This document shows positions 27,057 to 35,823 of a stretch of 64,000 bases of DNA, piece after piece. The stretch's first letter is position 1. Every line of letters begins with the position of its first letter. Source of the DNA: [Mycobacterium] stephanolepidis. Lineage in GTDB: Bacteria; Actinomycetota; Actinomycetes; Mycobacteriales; Mycobacteriaceae. The notes under the pieces are model-generated. The model was not told the origin of the DNA and did not search any database. It saw nothing but the letters and a program-made list of their open reading frames with translations. The DNA lies in NCBI RefSeq assembly GCF_002356335.1, contig NZ_AP018165.1, positions 4,154,001 through 4,218,000 of the forward strand, written 5' to 3'. The translations under genes were made by a program, and so were the position numbers.

Positions 27057-27488
27057 ATGAGCACAGGACTGTTTCCCACCATTGCCAGGGTCTTCGGTGG
27101 ATGCGCCGCGTTGCTGTCCGGTCACCGGAACACGTCGGCGCACCCGGACGAAGAGGCCGACGAACGGCTCGTCACCATCGAGGAATTCGCCGCCGAATTC
27201 GACCACTTGCTGATCCGCAAGCGGCTGTTGACAGGGGCGCAGCGCGCGGTGATCGACAAGGGCACCCGCTCCCGCGGAGTCGTCACCGGCATGAATGCCA
27301 CCGGCGCGGGCCGTGAGATGCAACTGGACCTCATGGTGACGCGGCCGGACGGCGGCCAGTTCCCGGCACGCGAGACGGCGCTGATACCTGCGGCCACGCT
27401 CCCGAAGATGGCGCCCGGCAGCGTCGTCGACGCGTACTACCGGCCGGGTGACCACAGCATCATCGCGGTCCGGGTGCACGCCGGCTGA
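27057..27488 (+). CDS. small beta-rich protein, CHAT island
   Basis: A 143-residue protein. The N-terminal helix-forming part (STGLFPTIARVFGGCAALL) is weakly hydrophobic, then an acidic linker and a helical hairpin (RLVTIEEFAAEFDHLLIRKR). Residues about 75-143 form a beta-rich unit (SRGVVTGMNATGAGREM, ending PGDHSIIAVRV) that resembles small DUF3592-like barrels. I chose ATG 27057 because the 19 extra residues upstream are poor. It is the only plus-strand gene of the island and stops 1 bp before the end of the convergent CHAT gene. Function unknown. Confidence 0.65.
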   Translation: MSTGLFPTIARVFGGCAALLSGHRNTSAHPDEEADERLVTIEEFAAEFDHLLIRKRLLTGAQRAVIDKGTRSRGVVTGMNATGAGREMQLDLMVTRPDGGQFPARETALIPAATLPKMAPGSVVDAYYRPGDHSIIAVRVHAG

Positions 27489-27489
27489 T

Positions 27490-28698
27490 TCAGCGAGCAC
27501 CGTCGACGGCGAAACTGACCACAGCCGCCCAATGCAGCGGGCTCGCCGCACGGTCGCCGTCACGCCAGCGCCGCAGCTGAGCTCGCTGCCAACGATTCAC
27601 CGCACGACCGGCATCCTCTTCGCAGTGCGCACGGTCCACCTCCACTACCGTGTCGGTCATGGGATCTGTTGCGTGCGAGGAGAACTGGCTGTAGGCCGCT
27701 GCTGTCGGCAGCGACCACAGGGTGGCGGTCACCAACTCCGCCCCACCCAGGATCATCGCAGCGGCAAGCCCCGTCGCCTCATCAAAGCGGTAATCGCCGC
27801 CAGACGAACAGGCCAACAGCGCGACTCGCGGCGGGATCGAAAGCCGCGCGGCCATCATGTCGGCCGCGGTCAGCGGTCGCTCCTCGGCCAGATGCAGAGC
27901 CGCCCGCTCGGCGTGGCCGACGGCGCCCTCCGCCGCGCTGGCATGGCCGACGTACAGCATTCTGGACGGGCGCTGCGCACACATCTCGGCAAACCGGTGA
28001 CGGTCGATATCGGTCCGGCGGAACAGATCCACGGGCGCGCCGACCGCGGGCAGCACTCGGTGCGCGTCCATCAGTGTGCCGAAATGGCGGGTCAATGCTG
28101 CCTCCGGCGAAGGACGGCCCAGCACCGAGCCCAACGTCGAATCCGGTCGCTGCCCGGGAATTCGCGGGTCGAGCAGCAGCACCGCGGGACCGTTGTGGCG
28201 ATCGCGCCACCGTGCCGGCTGCCGTGGCGCATGCACGATGTTGGGCGGTACCGCCATCAGAACATCGACCAGCTCCATCAGCCGGAAACCATCTGCATCC
28301 GGTACGGCCAACTGCCCCCAGGGCACCCGGGCCAACCGTGGACTGGGTGTCACAAACAGCACCGCACGCGGAGATGACACGGACTCGGACAACAGCTTCC
28401 AGCCGTCAGCGGCCACCAACTGGGAACCTAACGCGCGCGCCAGGTCTAGTTCGGCATCAGGCTTTGCAAAAGCCCCCGCGGTCAGGGCCCGCTCGATGGC
28501 CACGAGCGCAGTCTCGGACTCAGACGGATCCGGTAGCGCGGAAAAGAGCGCGCCGCAGGCAGTTTCCAGGGCCTGCTGCTCGATGACCCAGGTGACCGTA
28601 CGGGAGGGATCTCCCACCACGCGCAGGCTCGCGTAGGTGGCGATGCCGAGATCGGCGAATCGCAGAACCAAGGTGTCGGTCACGGCCAGGTCGACCAT
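27490..28698 (-). CDS. CHAT-domain (caspase-like) protease
   Basis: A 402-residue protein whose C-terminal 230 residues form a CHAT domain, a caspase-fold peptidase. The catalytic dyad is His252 in LYVGHAS and Cys297 in LLACSSGG, followed by the family-typical FDEATGLAAAMILGGA and VTATLW. Residues 1-110 are a helical N-terminal region, probably for docking. It overlaps its upstream helical-repeat gene by 19 bp, so both are made together. In other bacteria CHAT proteases are activated by partner proteins in defence or stress pathways and cut a specific target. No gasdermin-like or toxin target is evident in this window. Confidence 0.85.
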   Translation of the reverse strand: MVDLAVTDTLVLRFADLGIATYASLRVVGDPSRTVTWVIEQQALETACGALFSALPDPSESETALVAIERALTAGAFAKPDAELDLARALGSQLVAADGWKLLSESVSSPRAVLFVTPSPRLARVPWGQLAVPDADGFRLMELVDVLMAVPPNIVHAPRQPARWRDRHNGPAVLLLDPRIPGQRPDSTLGSVLGRPSPEAALTRHFGTLMDAHRVLPAVGAPVDLFRRTDIDRHRFAEMCAQRPSRMLYVGHASAAEGAVGHAERAALHLAEERPLTAADMMAARLSIPPRVALLACSSGGDYRFDEATGLAAAMILGGAELVTATLWSLPTAAAYSQFSSHATDPMTDTVVEVDRAHCEEDAGRAVNRWQRAQLRRWRDGDRAASPLHWAAVVSFAVDGAR

Positions 28699-30365
28699 TC
28701 GTCATCGGCGGCGGTGACCTCGCGGCCATACCGCTGCCAGGCCAATTCTCGATAGCTGCTCATGATCTGATCACCGGCGGGATCCATCCGCATCGGTGGC
28801 AGCGGCCCGAGGCGGGTGAGCCCACCATCCGCCTGCACCGGCGGAGCCGCGGCCACCAGCGCCAGATCGCCCTCGACGGGAACCGCCGCGGTGGCCGTCG
28901 CGGCCCAGGCACCGGGAGACGAACCTGCCCGATTCTCGCCCAGCTCAGCAGTGAAAGCCCCTCGGGCACTGTGATATTCAATCAACTCGGTGAGTAGAAC
29001 GGCATTGTCCCATTCCTTGGCCACCGCGAAGGCGCCCGCCAGTAACGGCGCCGACACACACCTGGCCCAGCGCATCCGCGCGCCCGCATCGGGGATGGCG
29101 TAGCGCACCGCGTCGACGGCCAGCGCCGCAGGCACCTTCAGATCCGCGGCCTGTTGAAGCTTGGACATCGCACGCCGGTAGTCAGGACCCTCCGCATCAC
29201 CGGGAACCGTGCCGCTAGCGGGGTCAAGACCAAGATCGGCAAGCGCGTCGGCGCGCCAGATGTTGCCCAGCTGATCGTCGAGCCGGGCGTACTGCAGCCA
29301 GCTGTGCCGCGGGTACGAGTCCAGTAGTTCCCGGGCCTGCGCCACCTTCTCGACTGCCGCGGAGAAGTCACCACGGAGAATGGAAATCCAGCTGCGCTGC
29401 AGCAGGATTCGATGAATGTGCAGTGGCTTTTCAATTTCGCGCCAATGCCGCTCGGCATGCCCCCAGCATTCGTCGGCCTCGTCCAACGCTCCCATCCGGA
29501 ATCTGATCAAGCCGAAGTACAGCCAGCTACGGGACACATCGTGCGCCCGGACGTGCTCGGCAATCACCGGGTATGCCTGGTGAACCAACGTCTGGGTTTC
29601 GGCGATATCGCCGTCCGACCACCGCGCCGCGGCACGCTCCAACTGCGCGCGGGCAGCGGCCAACTGCCAGTCCCGCGCGCCGGCGCGCGCCTCGGCGCGC
29701 CGCAGCCACGGCTGCGCCTCATCAAGCCGGCCGGTCTCGACGCAGAAACGGCCATACGACAACGCTCCGTTGACAAACAGATGATCGGACTCGGGGTCGC
29801 CCGCATCCGCGTACGCCTCGAGCTGATCGAGGAGTACAGCCCATATCGGCACCGAGTCCGCGTACATGTCGTCGTCGCACAAACCCCTGGCCATCAAAAT
29901 TCTGGCGTAGCAGATCAGGCCGCGTTGTTCGATGGCCAAGTCCTCGAAGTCCCCGGGCGTCTCGATCAGTGTGTCCAGACTCGCCGCCGCACCGTCGTGA
30001 TCACCGTTGGCCGCCGCCAATCCGGCGGCGAGGAATGCGACGCGCCGGGTGTAGCGACAGATCAGGCGGTCAACCTCCACCTCGGACATGGTGACCCGCG
30101 CGGCCAGATCGGGCCGCCGCCCCGACCGGATTTCCGCGTAGGAGGACAGACACTCACGGATCCGCCGGATACCTTCCGTCACGCCGTCGTAGGCGGTGCG
30201 CACCAGATAGACCTCGGCAAGCTGCGCCAACACCTCGCATGCCAGATCATCGCGGTCGGTCTCCTCGGCCTGGGCCAGCAGTGACAACAGGATCTCCTTG
30301 GCGGCCTCTTCCTTGGCCGCCAGCGCCAGGTGACGCGCCCGCTCCAGGTCACCGATGATCGTCAC
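28680..30365 (-). CDS. helical-repeat (TPR-like) partner of the CHAT protease
   Basis: A protein of about 561 residues made of paired amphipathic helices with TPR-like spacing, e.g. RHLALAAKEEAAKEILLSLL, DLACEVLAQLAEVYLVRTAY and DEADECWGHAERHWREIEK. No enzyme motif is present. The start is uncertain. GTG 30365 has GGAGG overlapping it rather than upstream, and an earlier in-frame GTG (30401) lies inside the terminator of the preceding gene. A leaderless GTG or a rare ATC start after that GGAGG is possible. The 19-bp overlap with the CHAT gene implies coupling. TPR proteins commonly sense or scaffold CHAT proteases. Confidence 0.72.
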   Translation of the reverse strand: MTIIGDLERARHLALAAKEEAAKEILLSLLAQAEETDRDDLACEVLAQLAEVYLVRTAYDGVTEGIRRIRECLSSYAEIRSGRRPDLAARVTMSEVEVDRLICRYTRRVAFLAAGLAAANGDHDGAAASLDTLIETPGDFEDLAIEQRGLICYARILMARGLCDDDMYADSVPIWAVLLDQLEAYADAGDPESDHLFVNGALSYGRFCVETGRLDEAQPWLRRAEARAGARDWQLAAARAQLERAAARWSDGDIAETQTLVHQAYPVIAEHVRAHDVSRSWLYFGLIRFRMGALDEADECWGHAERHWREIEKPLHIHRILLQRSWISILRGDFSAAVEKVAQARELLDSYPRHSWLQYARLDDQLGNIWRADALADLGLDPASGTVPGDAEGPDYRRAMSKLQQAADLKVPAALAVDAVRYAIPDAGARMRWARCVSAPLLAGAFAVAKEWDNAVLLTELIEYHSARGAFTAELGENRAGSSPGAWAATATAAVPVEGDLALVAAAPPVQADGGLTRLGPLPPMRMDPAGDQIMSSYRELAWQRYGREVTAADDEWSTWP

Positions 30366-30370
30366 CTCCG

Positions 30371-30410
30371 AATAGTAAAAAGCGGCGGGCGTGCTGTGCA
30401 CGCCCGCCGC
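30371..30410 (-). terminator. intrinsic terminator of the lipoprotein gene
   Basis: A perfect 13-bp GC stem (30382-30394 with 30398-30410) and 3-base loop is followed on the minus strand by TTTTTACTATT. It lies 10 bp after the lipoprotein stop and directly before the helical-repeat gene, so it separates the two units unless polymerase reads through. Confidence 0.85.
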
Positions 30411-30420
30411 AGTCGAGATG

Positions 30421-30882
30421 TCAGCCGCAGCTCACCTTGATGGTGAACGGCTTGGTGATCATCCCGGCCATCGGGTTCTTGACGTCGGCACCAGACGCTT
30501 CGCCCGTGATGGTGTAGGTCTTCCCGTCGACCTTGACATCGGCCGAACCGACGCTGGCGCCCATACCGCTGCTCACCGCGAGCGCGGCACCGTCGTACAC
30601 CAATCCCAGCGACTGCACCTTGGGCGGCGTCTCGTCGGTCATCACCACACCCAGACCCTGCTGGCCGTTGACGGCGCCACTGGCCACGTTGATCTTGCCG
30701 CCCTGCTTGACGCACGTCACCGACTTGAGGTCGAGGCCGGCCAGGTCCTTGCCGTCCACCTTGACCTCGGCATTGCTGCCCGAGCTGACCTGCGATCCAC
30801 CCGGCTTGTCGGTCGAGCAGCCCACCACCACCGCACCGGCGGCGAGAAGTCCCATGGCACCCACGATCACTCGATTCATCAT
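30421..30882 (-). CDS. LpqH-family (19-kDa-type) lipoprotein
   Basis: A 153-residue surface lipoprotein of the mycobacterial LpqH family. The signal peptide (MMNRVIVGAMGLLAAGAVVV) ends in lipobox VVGC. The mature protein has a Ser/Gly linker and a beta-rich domain with two Cys (SVTCVKQGG and final KVSCG) that probably form a disulfide, as in LpqH. I chose ATG 30882, with AAGGGA upstream; ATG 30879 is equally possible. A strong terminator follows, so it is monocistronic. LpqH-like proteins are abundant, immunogenic envelope antigens; the molecular role is unclear. Confidence 0.85.
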   Translation of the reverse strand: MMNRVIVGAMGLLAAGAVVVGCSTDKPGGSQVSSGSNAEVKVDGKDLAGLDLKSVTCVKQGGKINVASGAVNGQQGLGVVMTDETPPKVQSLGLVYDGAALAVSSGMGASVGSADVKVDGKTYTITGEASGADVKNPMAGMITKPFTIKVSCG

Positions 30883-31007
30883 CTGTCCCTTCATCGTCCG
30901 TCGCCCCAATGGCTCCGTCATGGCTCAAGTGAAGGCGGGCCCATCCGCTACCGATCCCAAGAAATCCCGATTACCGCAGGCAGCAGCCGTCCAGGCACCA
31001 TGGAGAC

Positions 31008-31844
31008 GTGGCACCCTCCCCCACCACCCGCCCTGGGTCCTCTCCCACCACCCGCCCTGGGTCTTCTCCCACCACCCGCCCACAGGGGGCCATCACCCGT
31101 GGCACCACCGGGATCAACCGGCTGCGCCGCAGTGACCGCTGGCTGGTCCATCACCCCGAGGTGCAGGCGGTGCTAGCCGGTGCCGCCGACCCCCTGGTGG
31201 TCGATCTGGGATACGGCGCCATGCCCACCACCACCCTGGAGCTGGCCTCACGGCTGCGGACGGTTCGCAAGGATGTCCGGGTGGTGGGGCTGGAGATCGA
31301 TCCGGCACGGGTGGTTCCCCCGCGTGACGGGGTCCATTTCGGTCTCGGCGGATTCGAGTTGGCAGGCCACACACCGGTTCTGGTGCGCGCCTTCAACGTG
31401 TTGCGCCAGTATCCGGAATCGGAGGTGGCGCAGGCCTGGACCACGATGGCGGCGCGGCTGGCGCCCGGCGGGCTCATCATCGAGGGCACCTGCGACGAGC
31501 TCGGCCGACGCTGCGCCTGGCTACTGCTCGACGCATCCGGACCACGAACACTCACTCTGGCCTGCGATCCCTTCGATATCGACAAGCCGTCCGATCTGGC
31601 CGAGCGACTACCGAAAGCCCTTATTCACCAAAATGTTCCGGGCCAGCCCATCCACGATCTACTCGCCGCGGCCGACCGCTGTTGGGCGTCGGCAGCACCG
31701 CACGGCGCGTTCGGCCCCCGAGTCCGTTGGCGAATGATGTTGAAATCACTGCGCGACAACGGTTTTCCTGTCGAGCCACAACGCCGAAAGGTTCGTGATT
31801 GCATCTTGACGGCACCGTGGGCAGCCGTCGCGCCACTGGCCTAG
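31008..31844 (+). CDS. SAM-dependent methyltransferase with repeat N-terminus
   Basis: A 278-residue class I methyltransferase-like protein. The SAM-binding strand is PLVVDLGYGAMPTTTLELA (near residue 65), followed by VVGLEIDPARV with the acidic residue for the ribose, and APGGLIIEGTCDE as the later strand. The first 25 residues come from a 24-bp repeat (PTTRPGSS). The real start could lie after the repeat, though GTG 31008 has GGAGAC nearby. It precedes the nitrilase gene by 10 bp and is probably cotranscribed with it and the DUF2993 gene. The substrate is unknown. Confidence 0.75.
   Translation: MAPSPTTRPGSSPTTRPGSSPTTRPQGAITRGTTGINRLRRSDRWLVHHPEVQAVLAGAADPLVVDLGYGAMPTTTLELASRLRTVRKDVRVVGLEIDPARVVPPRDGVHFGLGGFELAGHTPVLVRAFNVLRQYPESEVAQAWTTMAARLAPGGLIIEGTCDELGRRCAWLLLDASGPRTLTLACDPFDIDKPSDLAERLPKALIHQNVPGQPIHDLLAAADRCWASAAPHGAFGPRVRWRMMLKSLRDNGFPVEPQRRKVRDCILTAPWAAVAPLA
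31020..31082 (+). repeat. 24-bp in-frame tandem repeat
   Basis: Two full copies (31020-31043, 31044-31067) and a 15-bp partial copy encode PTTRPGSS repeated. The copies differ at one base. Such an in-frame array can change length by slippage and alter the methyltransferase N-terminus without a frameshift. Confidence 0.8.
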
Positions 31845-31854
31845 GCTTGGGGGC

Positions 31855-32643
31855 ATGCGGATAGTGTTGGCGCAGATCACCAGCAGCGCCGATCCCACCG
31901 AGAACCTGGCCACCGTCGCGGCCAGGGTGCGTGACGCCGCCGACCAGGGCGCCACCCTGGTCGTCTTCCCGGAAGCCACCATGTGCCGATTCGGTGTACC
32001 CCTGCGCCCCGTCGCGCAGCCGGTGAACGGCCCGTGGGCAGACGGCGTCCGCACGATCGCGCAGGAGGCGGGACTGACCGTCGTCGTCGGGATGTTCACC
32101 CCTGCCTCGGACGGCCGCGTCCACAACACGCTGCTGGCCACCGGCCCCGGCGTGGACACCCACTACGACAAGATCCATCTCTACGACGCGTTCGGTTTCC
32201 GCGAATCGGCGACCGTCGCACCCGGGAACAGCCCGGTGCTCATCACGGTCGACGGCGTGACCGTGGGGCTGACCACGTGCTACGACATCCGCTTCCCCGC
32301 CCTCTACACCGACCTGGCACGACGCGGCGCGCACGTGATCACGGTCAGCGCCTCCTGGGCCGCCGGGACCGGAAAATGGGATCAGTGGACGCTGCTGGCA
32401 CGGGCGCGGGCGGCCGATTCGACATGCTTCATCGCCGCATCCGACCAAGCCCTGCCCGCGCTGGAGGCACCTGCCAGCGGTTCACCGACGGGGATCGGCG
32501 GCAGTCTGCTCGCTTCACCCACCGGTGAACTCATCGCACAGGCAGGTCCGGAACCGGAGCTCATCGTCGCGGACTTGAACCTGGACGCGGTTACCGAGAC
32601 CCGCAAGATCTTGCCGGTCCTTAACCCGTCCTCAGTCGAATAG
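31855..32643 (+). CDS. carbon-nitrogen hydrolase, nitrilase superfamily (Rv0480c type)
   Basis: A 262-residue amidase of the nitrilase superfamily with the Glu-Lys-Cys triad: Glu in VVFPEATM (near residue 42), Lys in YDKIHLYDAF (near 104), and Cys in TTCYDIRFP (near 142). Length and motifs fit the Nit group, whose best-known activity is hydrolysis of deaminated glutathione or similar omega-amides. A mycobacterium with mycothiol would use a different damaged substrate, so the exact amide is open. It corresponds to Rv0480c and is in a plus-strand unit with the methyltransferase and DUF2993 genes. Confidence 0.88.
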   Translation: MRIVLAQITSSADPTENLATVAARVRDAADQGATLVVFPEATMCRFGVPLRPVAQPVNGPWADGVRTIAQEAGLTVVVGMFTPASDGRVHNTLLATGPGVDTHYDKIHLYDAFGFRESATVAPGNSPVLITVDGVTVGLTTCYDIRFPALYTDLARRGAHVITVSASWAAGTGKWDQWTLLARARAADSTCFIAASDQALPALEAPASGSPTGIGGSLLASPTGELIAQAGPEPELIVADLNLDAVTETRKILPVLNPSSVE

Positions 32644-32658
32644 GGCACAATCGCGCGG

Positions 32659-33612
32659 GTGACGACACCGCCTCAGCCGCCGCTCGGCCCACCTGGATCG
32701 ACACCTCCCGAGCCTTCGCCGTGGCAACCGCCGTCCCAGCAGGTTCCGCCCGCGCGGCCAGAGCAGGTTCCGCCCCCGCTGCCAGAGCAGCCGCCAACCC
32801 TGCAGAGCCCGGTGACTCCGCCGCCGGTCGAACCCCCACCCTCAGAGGCGCCGCCGCAGCCCGCCGAGCCCGAGAAGGGTCGCGACTACAGATCGCTGGT
32901 ACTCATCGCGGTCATCGTCGTCGCCGTGTTCGTGGCTGCCGTCCTCGGTATCGAGCTCTACGCGCGCCAGCGGACCAGCAGTGAGGTGAACGCCGCCACC
33001 TCGTGCCTGGTGCAGGACGGCGCGACCGCGTCGTTCGGCCCGATGCCGCTCGTCGTGCAATACCTCGGCAATCACATCGACAAGCTCACCATCAAGACCG
33101 CGGGCAACCAGATCGCGCAGGCCAAGAAGATGTCCGTCGCCATCACGGTGCGTGACATCTCGCTGAAGAAGACGGCCGACTCGCTCGGCACGATCGGTCG
33201 CCTCGACGTGGAAGTGTCCTGGCCGACCGCTGGCATCACCGAGAGCGCCCGTGACCTCGTGCCGGGAATGCTCGGCTCGTTGGTGGGCGATGCCACCACC
33301 AACGAATCCACCGGTGAGGTGACGCTGAGCGCTGCCGGAGGGCTGGCCCAGATCACCACCAAGCCGGTCATCAAGGACGGCATGGTGACGCTGCAGTCCG
33401 AGAACGTCTCCGCGTTTATCGGGCTGCCGCGCGAGATCATCCAGCCGGCGCTCGACACCTTCTCGAAGGGACTCGTCGGCGGCCAATACCCGATGGGGCT
33501 CAAGGCCCAAGAGGTCAAGGTCACCAACGACGGCATCACGGTGAAACTGTCGAGCACCAATCAGCCGATGAAGCCGGTCGAGAACCCCTGCCTGCAGAAC
33601 CTGTCGTTCTAG
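32659..33612 (+). CDS. DUF2993 (LmeA-like) membrane-anchored protein
   Basis: A 317-residue protein. Residues 1-75 are a Pro-rich cytoplasmic tail, residues about 80-100 a single membrane helix ([20 protein letters not shown]), and the rest an extracytoplasmic DUF2993 domain related to LmeA, a lipoglycan-associated periplasmic protein. Two Cys (SCLVQDG and NPCLQN) may pair. The domain shape suggests a lipid-binding tube. It matches Rv0479c by place and layout. GTG 32659 starts the gene 15 bp after the nitrilase. It ends 4 bp into the convergent deoC gene. Confidence 0.85.
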   Translation: MTTPPQPPLGPPGSTPPEPSPWQPPSQQVPPARPEQVPPPLPEQPPTLQSPVTPPPVEPPPSEAPPQPAEPEKGRDYRSLVLIAVIVVAVFVAAVLGIELYARQRTSSEVNAATSCLVQDGATASFGPMPLVVQYLGNHIDKLTIKTAGNQIAQAKKMSVAITVRDISLKKTADSLGTIGRLDVEVSWPTAGITESARDLVPGMLGSLVGDATTNESTGEVTLSAAGGLAQITTKPVIKDGMVTLQSENVSAFIGLPREIIQPALDTFSKGLVGGQYPMGLKAQEVKVTNDGITVKLSSTNQPMKPVENPCLQNLSF

Positions 33613-34301
33613 TGCAGAAATCCGTCCAAGACGGCGCGGCTACTCGATAGACCGAGCCGGGTTGCGCCGGCCTGGAGCATGGCCGCGGCATCCTGCGCCG
33701 TGCGGATACCGCCACTCGCCTTGACCTCGAGCCGGCCGCCGACCGTCTCGGCCATGATCCGCACGGCCTCCACCGAGGCTCCACCTGCCGGGTGAAATCC
33801 GGTGGAGGTCTTCACGAAATCAGCGCCGGCGGCCTCACTCACCCGGCTTGCCTGGCGGACCGCCTCGGCACCGGCGTATTCCAGCAGCGCCGCGGATTCG
33901 ATGATGACCTTGAGGGTCGCCGACGGGATCGCACGCCGGACTGCCTCGATATCGGCCTGTACCGCGGCGAAATCGCCTGCCACCGCGGCGCCCACGTCGA
34001 TCACCATGTCGATCTCCGTTGCACCGGCGGCCGCGGCAAGGGCCGCCTCATGCGCCTTGATGGACGAAAGATGTTTTCCCGACGGAAATCCCACGACCGC
34101 CGCAACAATCAGCCCGGGAGCCTCCACCGGCAACATCGAGGGCGAAACGCATACGGCGAGCACTCCGAGATCGGTGGCCTCGGCGATGAGGGCTTGCACG
34201 TCCTCAGGCGTCGCTTCGGGTTTGAGCAAGGTGTGGTCGATGCGTGCGGCCACCTCCCTGCGCGTGGGCCAAACCGCCGGTGTGCCTACCGAATCCGTCA
34301 T
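33609..34301 (-). CDS. deoC: deoxyribose-phosphate aldolase
   Basis: A 230-residue class I aldolase that splits 2-deoxyribose-5-phosphate into glyceraldehyde-3-phosphate and acetaldehyde during nucleoside breakdown. The N-terminal [12 protein letters not shown], the Schiff-base Lys in FVKTSTGF and the activating Lys in [10 protein letters not shown] are all present. The reading frame is open far upstream, but ATG 34301 gives the standard length and lies 18 bp from the divergent start at 34320. Gene order next to the DUF2993 gene matches Rv0478-Rv0479c. Confidence 0.94.
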   Translation of the reverse strand: MTDSVGTPAVWPTRREVAARIDHTLLKPEATPEDVQALIAEATDLGVLAVCVSPSMLPVEAPGLIVAAVVGFPSGKHLSSIKAHEAALAAAAGATEIDMVIDVGAAVAGDFAAVQADIEAVRRAIPSATLKVIIESAALLEYAGAEAVRQASRVSEAAGADFVKTSTGFHPAGGASVEAVRIMAETVGGRLEVKASGGIRTAQDAAAMLQAGATRLGLSSSRAVLDGFLH

Positions 34302-34319
34302 GGGCGTAGCGTCCCATAC

Positions 34320-35138
34320 ATGACCTCCCAGCATGAGCGTGCGGTCGTGTTCGCTGCCCTTCACCAGTCCGGGACGTTCGTGGTGCCCAACCCGTGGGAT
34401 GCCGGATCGGCCCGGATCCTCACCGGTTATGGATTCCCCGCGCTGGCCACGACCAGTGCCGGGTTGGCCTTCTCCCTCGGCCGGCGGGACGGCGCCAATC
34501 TGGTCAGCCAGGCCGAGACGCTGGCCAACGCCTCCCACATCGCGGCGGCCACGCATCTGCCGGTCTCGGCAGACTTGGAGAACGGCGGCGCCACCATCGG
34601 AGACATCGCCATGACCATCCGCGAAGCGGCGGCCTCGGGGTTGGTCGGCGGGTCCATCGAGGACGCCACCGGGATTCCGGACGCCCCGATCTTCCCGCTG
34701 GCCGAGGCGGTGGACCGCATCACGGCGGCAGCGCACACGGTGCGCGATCTCCCCTTTCCGTTCACGCTCACGGCCCGTGCCGAGAACTTCCTGTACGACC
34801 GAGCAGACCTGACCGACACCATCACACGACTGCAGGCGTATGCCGCTGCCGGTGCCGATGTGGTGTACGCGCCGGGCCTGCCGAGCGCAGACGCGGTCCG
34901 CGCGGTGTGTGCTGAGGTGGATCGCCCGGTCAATCTGCTGGCCGCCGGATTCGTGCTCAACCATTCGGTCGACGAGATCGCCCAGTGGGGCGTGCGCCGG
35001 ATCAGCCTCGGGTCCGCGATGGCACGCGCGGCACTCGGGGCGTTTGTCGACGGGGCACGGGAGATCGCCCAGCACGGCACCTTCGCATTCGCGAATCGGG
35101 CCATCCCCTATACACAAGCCAACGCCCTGTTTCCGTAA
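34320..35138 (+). CDS. isocitrate lyase/PEP mutase family protein
   Basis: A 272-residue TIM-barrel protein of the isocitrate lyase/PEP mutase superfamily. [26 protein letters not shown] and SADLENGG are the family's metal- and substrate-binding regions, and SIEDATG and [10 protein letters not shown] complete the site. It lacks the Cys motif of isocitrate lyase, so it is more likely a C-C lyase acting on an oxalacetate- or methylisocitrate-like acid. The ATG is preceded 7 bp upstream by a -10-like TAGCGT, implying a leaderless transcript. It is divergent from deoC. The substrate is unknown. Confidence 0.85.
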   Translation: MTSQHERAVVFAALHQSGTFVVPNPWDAGSARILTGYGFPALATTSAGLAFSLGRRDGANLVSQAETLANASHIAAATHLPVSADLENGGATIGDIAMTIREAAASGLVGGSIEDATGIPDAPIFPLAEAVDRITAAAHTVRDLPFPFTLTARAENFLYDRADLTDTITRLQAYAAAGADVVYAPGLPSADAVRAVCAEVDRPVNLLAAGFVLNHSVDEIAQWGVRRISLGSAMARAALGAFVDGAREIAQHGTFAFANRAIPYTQANALFP

Positions 35139-35185
35139 ACCTTCCGGTGCACCTACTTCTTGCCCAGGCCACGCCGCGTCTCCAA

Positions 35186-35203
35186 TTGGGTAGCCTATCC
35201 TTA
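35186..35203. promoter_or_regulatory. degenerate IdeR-like site upstream of mbtK
   Basis: TTGGGTAGCCTATCCTTA has inverted GG-TAG and CTA-CC half-sites like an IdeR box but is one base short of the 19-bp consensus. It ends 5 bp before the mbtK ATG and covers a possible -10 (TATCCT). It is less convincing than the mbtL site. Confidence 0.35.
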
Positions 35204-35208
35204 TATTC

Positions 35209-35823
35209 ATGGAACGTCCCTGGCCAGTGCTGTACCGCCACGTCGCGCCCGACCCCTCGGTGCCCGCACCTCCGGAACCGAAGCTCGTGAGCCCATTCGG
35301 TGTCAGGCTTGTGGACCCGGATAGCGATGACACAGCGCTGATCGCCCGCTGGATGCGTCAGCCGGCGCTGATAAACGGCTGGGAGCAGGACTGGCCGGAT
35401 GAGCGCTGGTACGACCAGCTCAAGGCCCAGGTTGAGAGCACCTATTCGCACCCCTACCTGGTGCTGTTCCGGGACGAACCCGTGGGCTACCTCGAGTTTT
35501 ATCGGGCAGCTCAGGATTCAATCGGCGAAAAGTACGCCGCCGACCCATACGACCTGGGAATACACGGCGCCATCGCCAATCAGGCCATGGCCAGTAAGGG
35601 CTTCATGGTCATGATCCTGCCCAAGCTCATCAAGAGCTTCTTCGAGCTGGAGCCGCAATGTAAGCGGATCATGTTCGACCCCGAATATCAGAATGTCGAG
35701 ACCCGCAGGGTCTTTGAGCACATCGGCTGCACGTTCCTGGGCGAGCACCAGATGCCCAACCGCCGGATGGCGCTGTACACCACACCCCGTACCCCGGAGG
35801 ATGTACCGCGCCCGCTGGCCTAG
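35209..35823 (+). CDS. mbtK: mycobactin lysine N-acyltransferase (MbtK-like)
   Basis: A 204-residue GNAT-fold acyltransferase of the siderophore type. It has [20 protein letters not shown], the central strand [37 protein letters not shown], and [23 protein letters not shown], the usual IucB/RhbD layout. MbtK (Rv1347c) transfers a long acyl chain from MbtL to the epsilon-amino group of a mycobactin lysine. Identification is strengthened by the convergent mbtN-mbtM-mbtL genes. Its stop shares a CTAG with the mbtN stop. Expression should rise in low iron. Confidence 0.88.
   Translation: MERPWPVLYRHVAPDPSVPAPPEPKLVSPFGVRLVDPDSDDTALIARWMRQPALINGWEQDWPDERWYDQLKAQVESTYSHPYLVLFRDEPVGYLEFYRAAQDSIGEKYAADPYDLGIHGAIANQAMASKGFMVMILPKLIKSFFELEPQCKRIMFDPEYQNVETRRVFEHIGCTFLGEHQMPNRRMALYTTPRTPEDVPRPLA

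Noticed and set aside
34302..35333. N-terminal extension of deoC to 574 residues
   Set aside because: The extra 344 codons are antisense to the PEP-mutase-like gene and have no aldolase homology; ATG 34301 gives the normal length.
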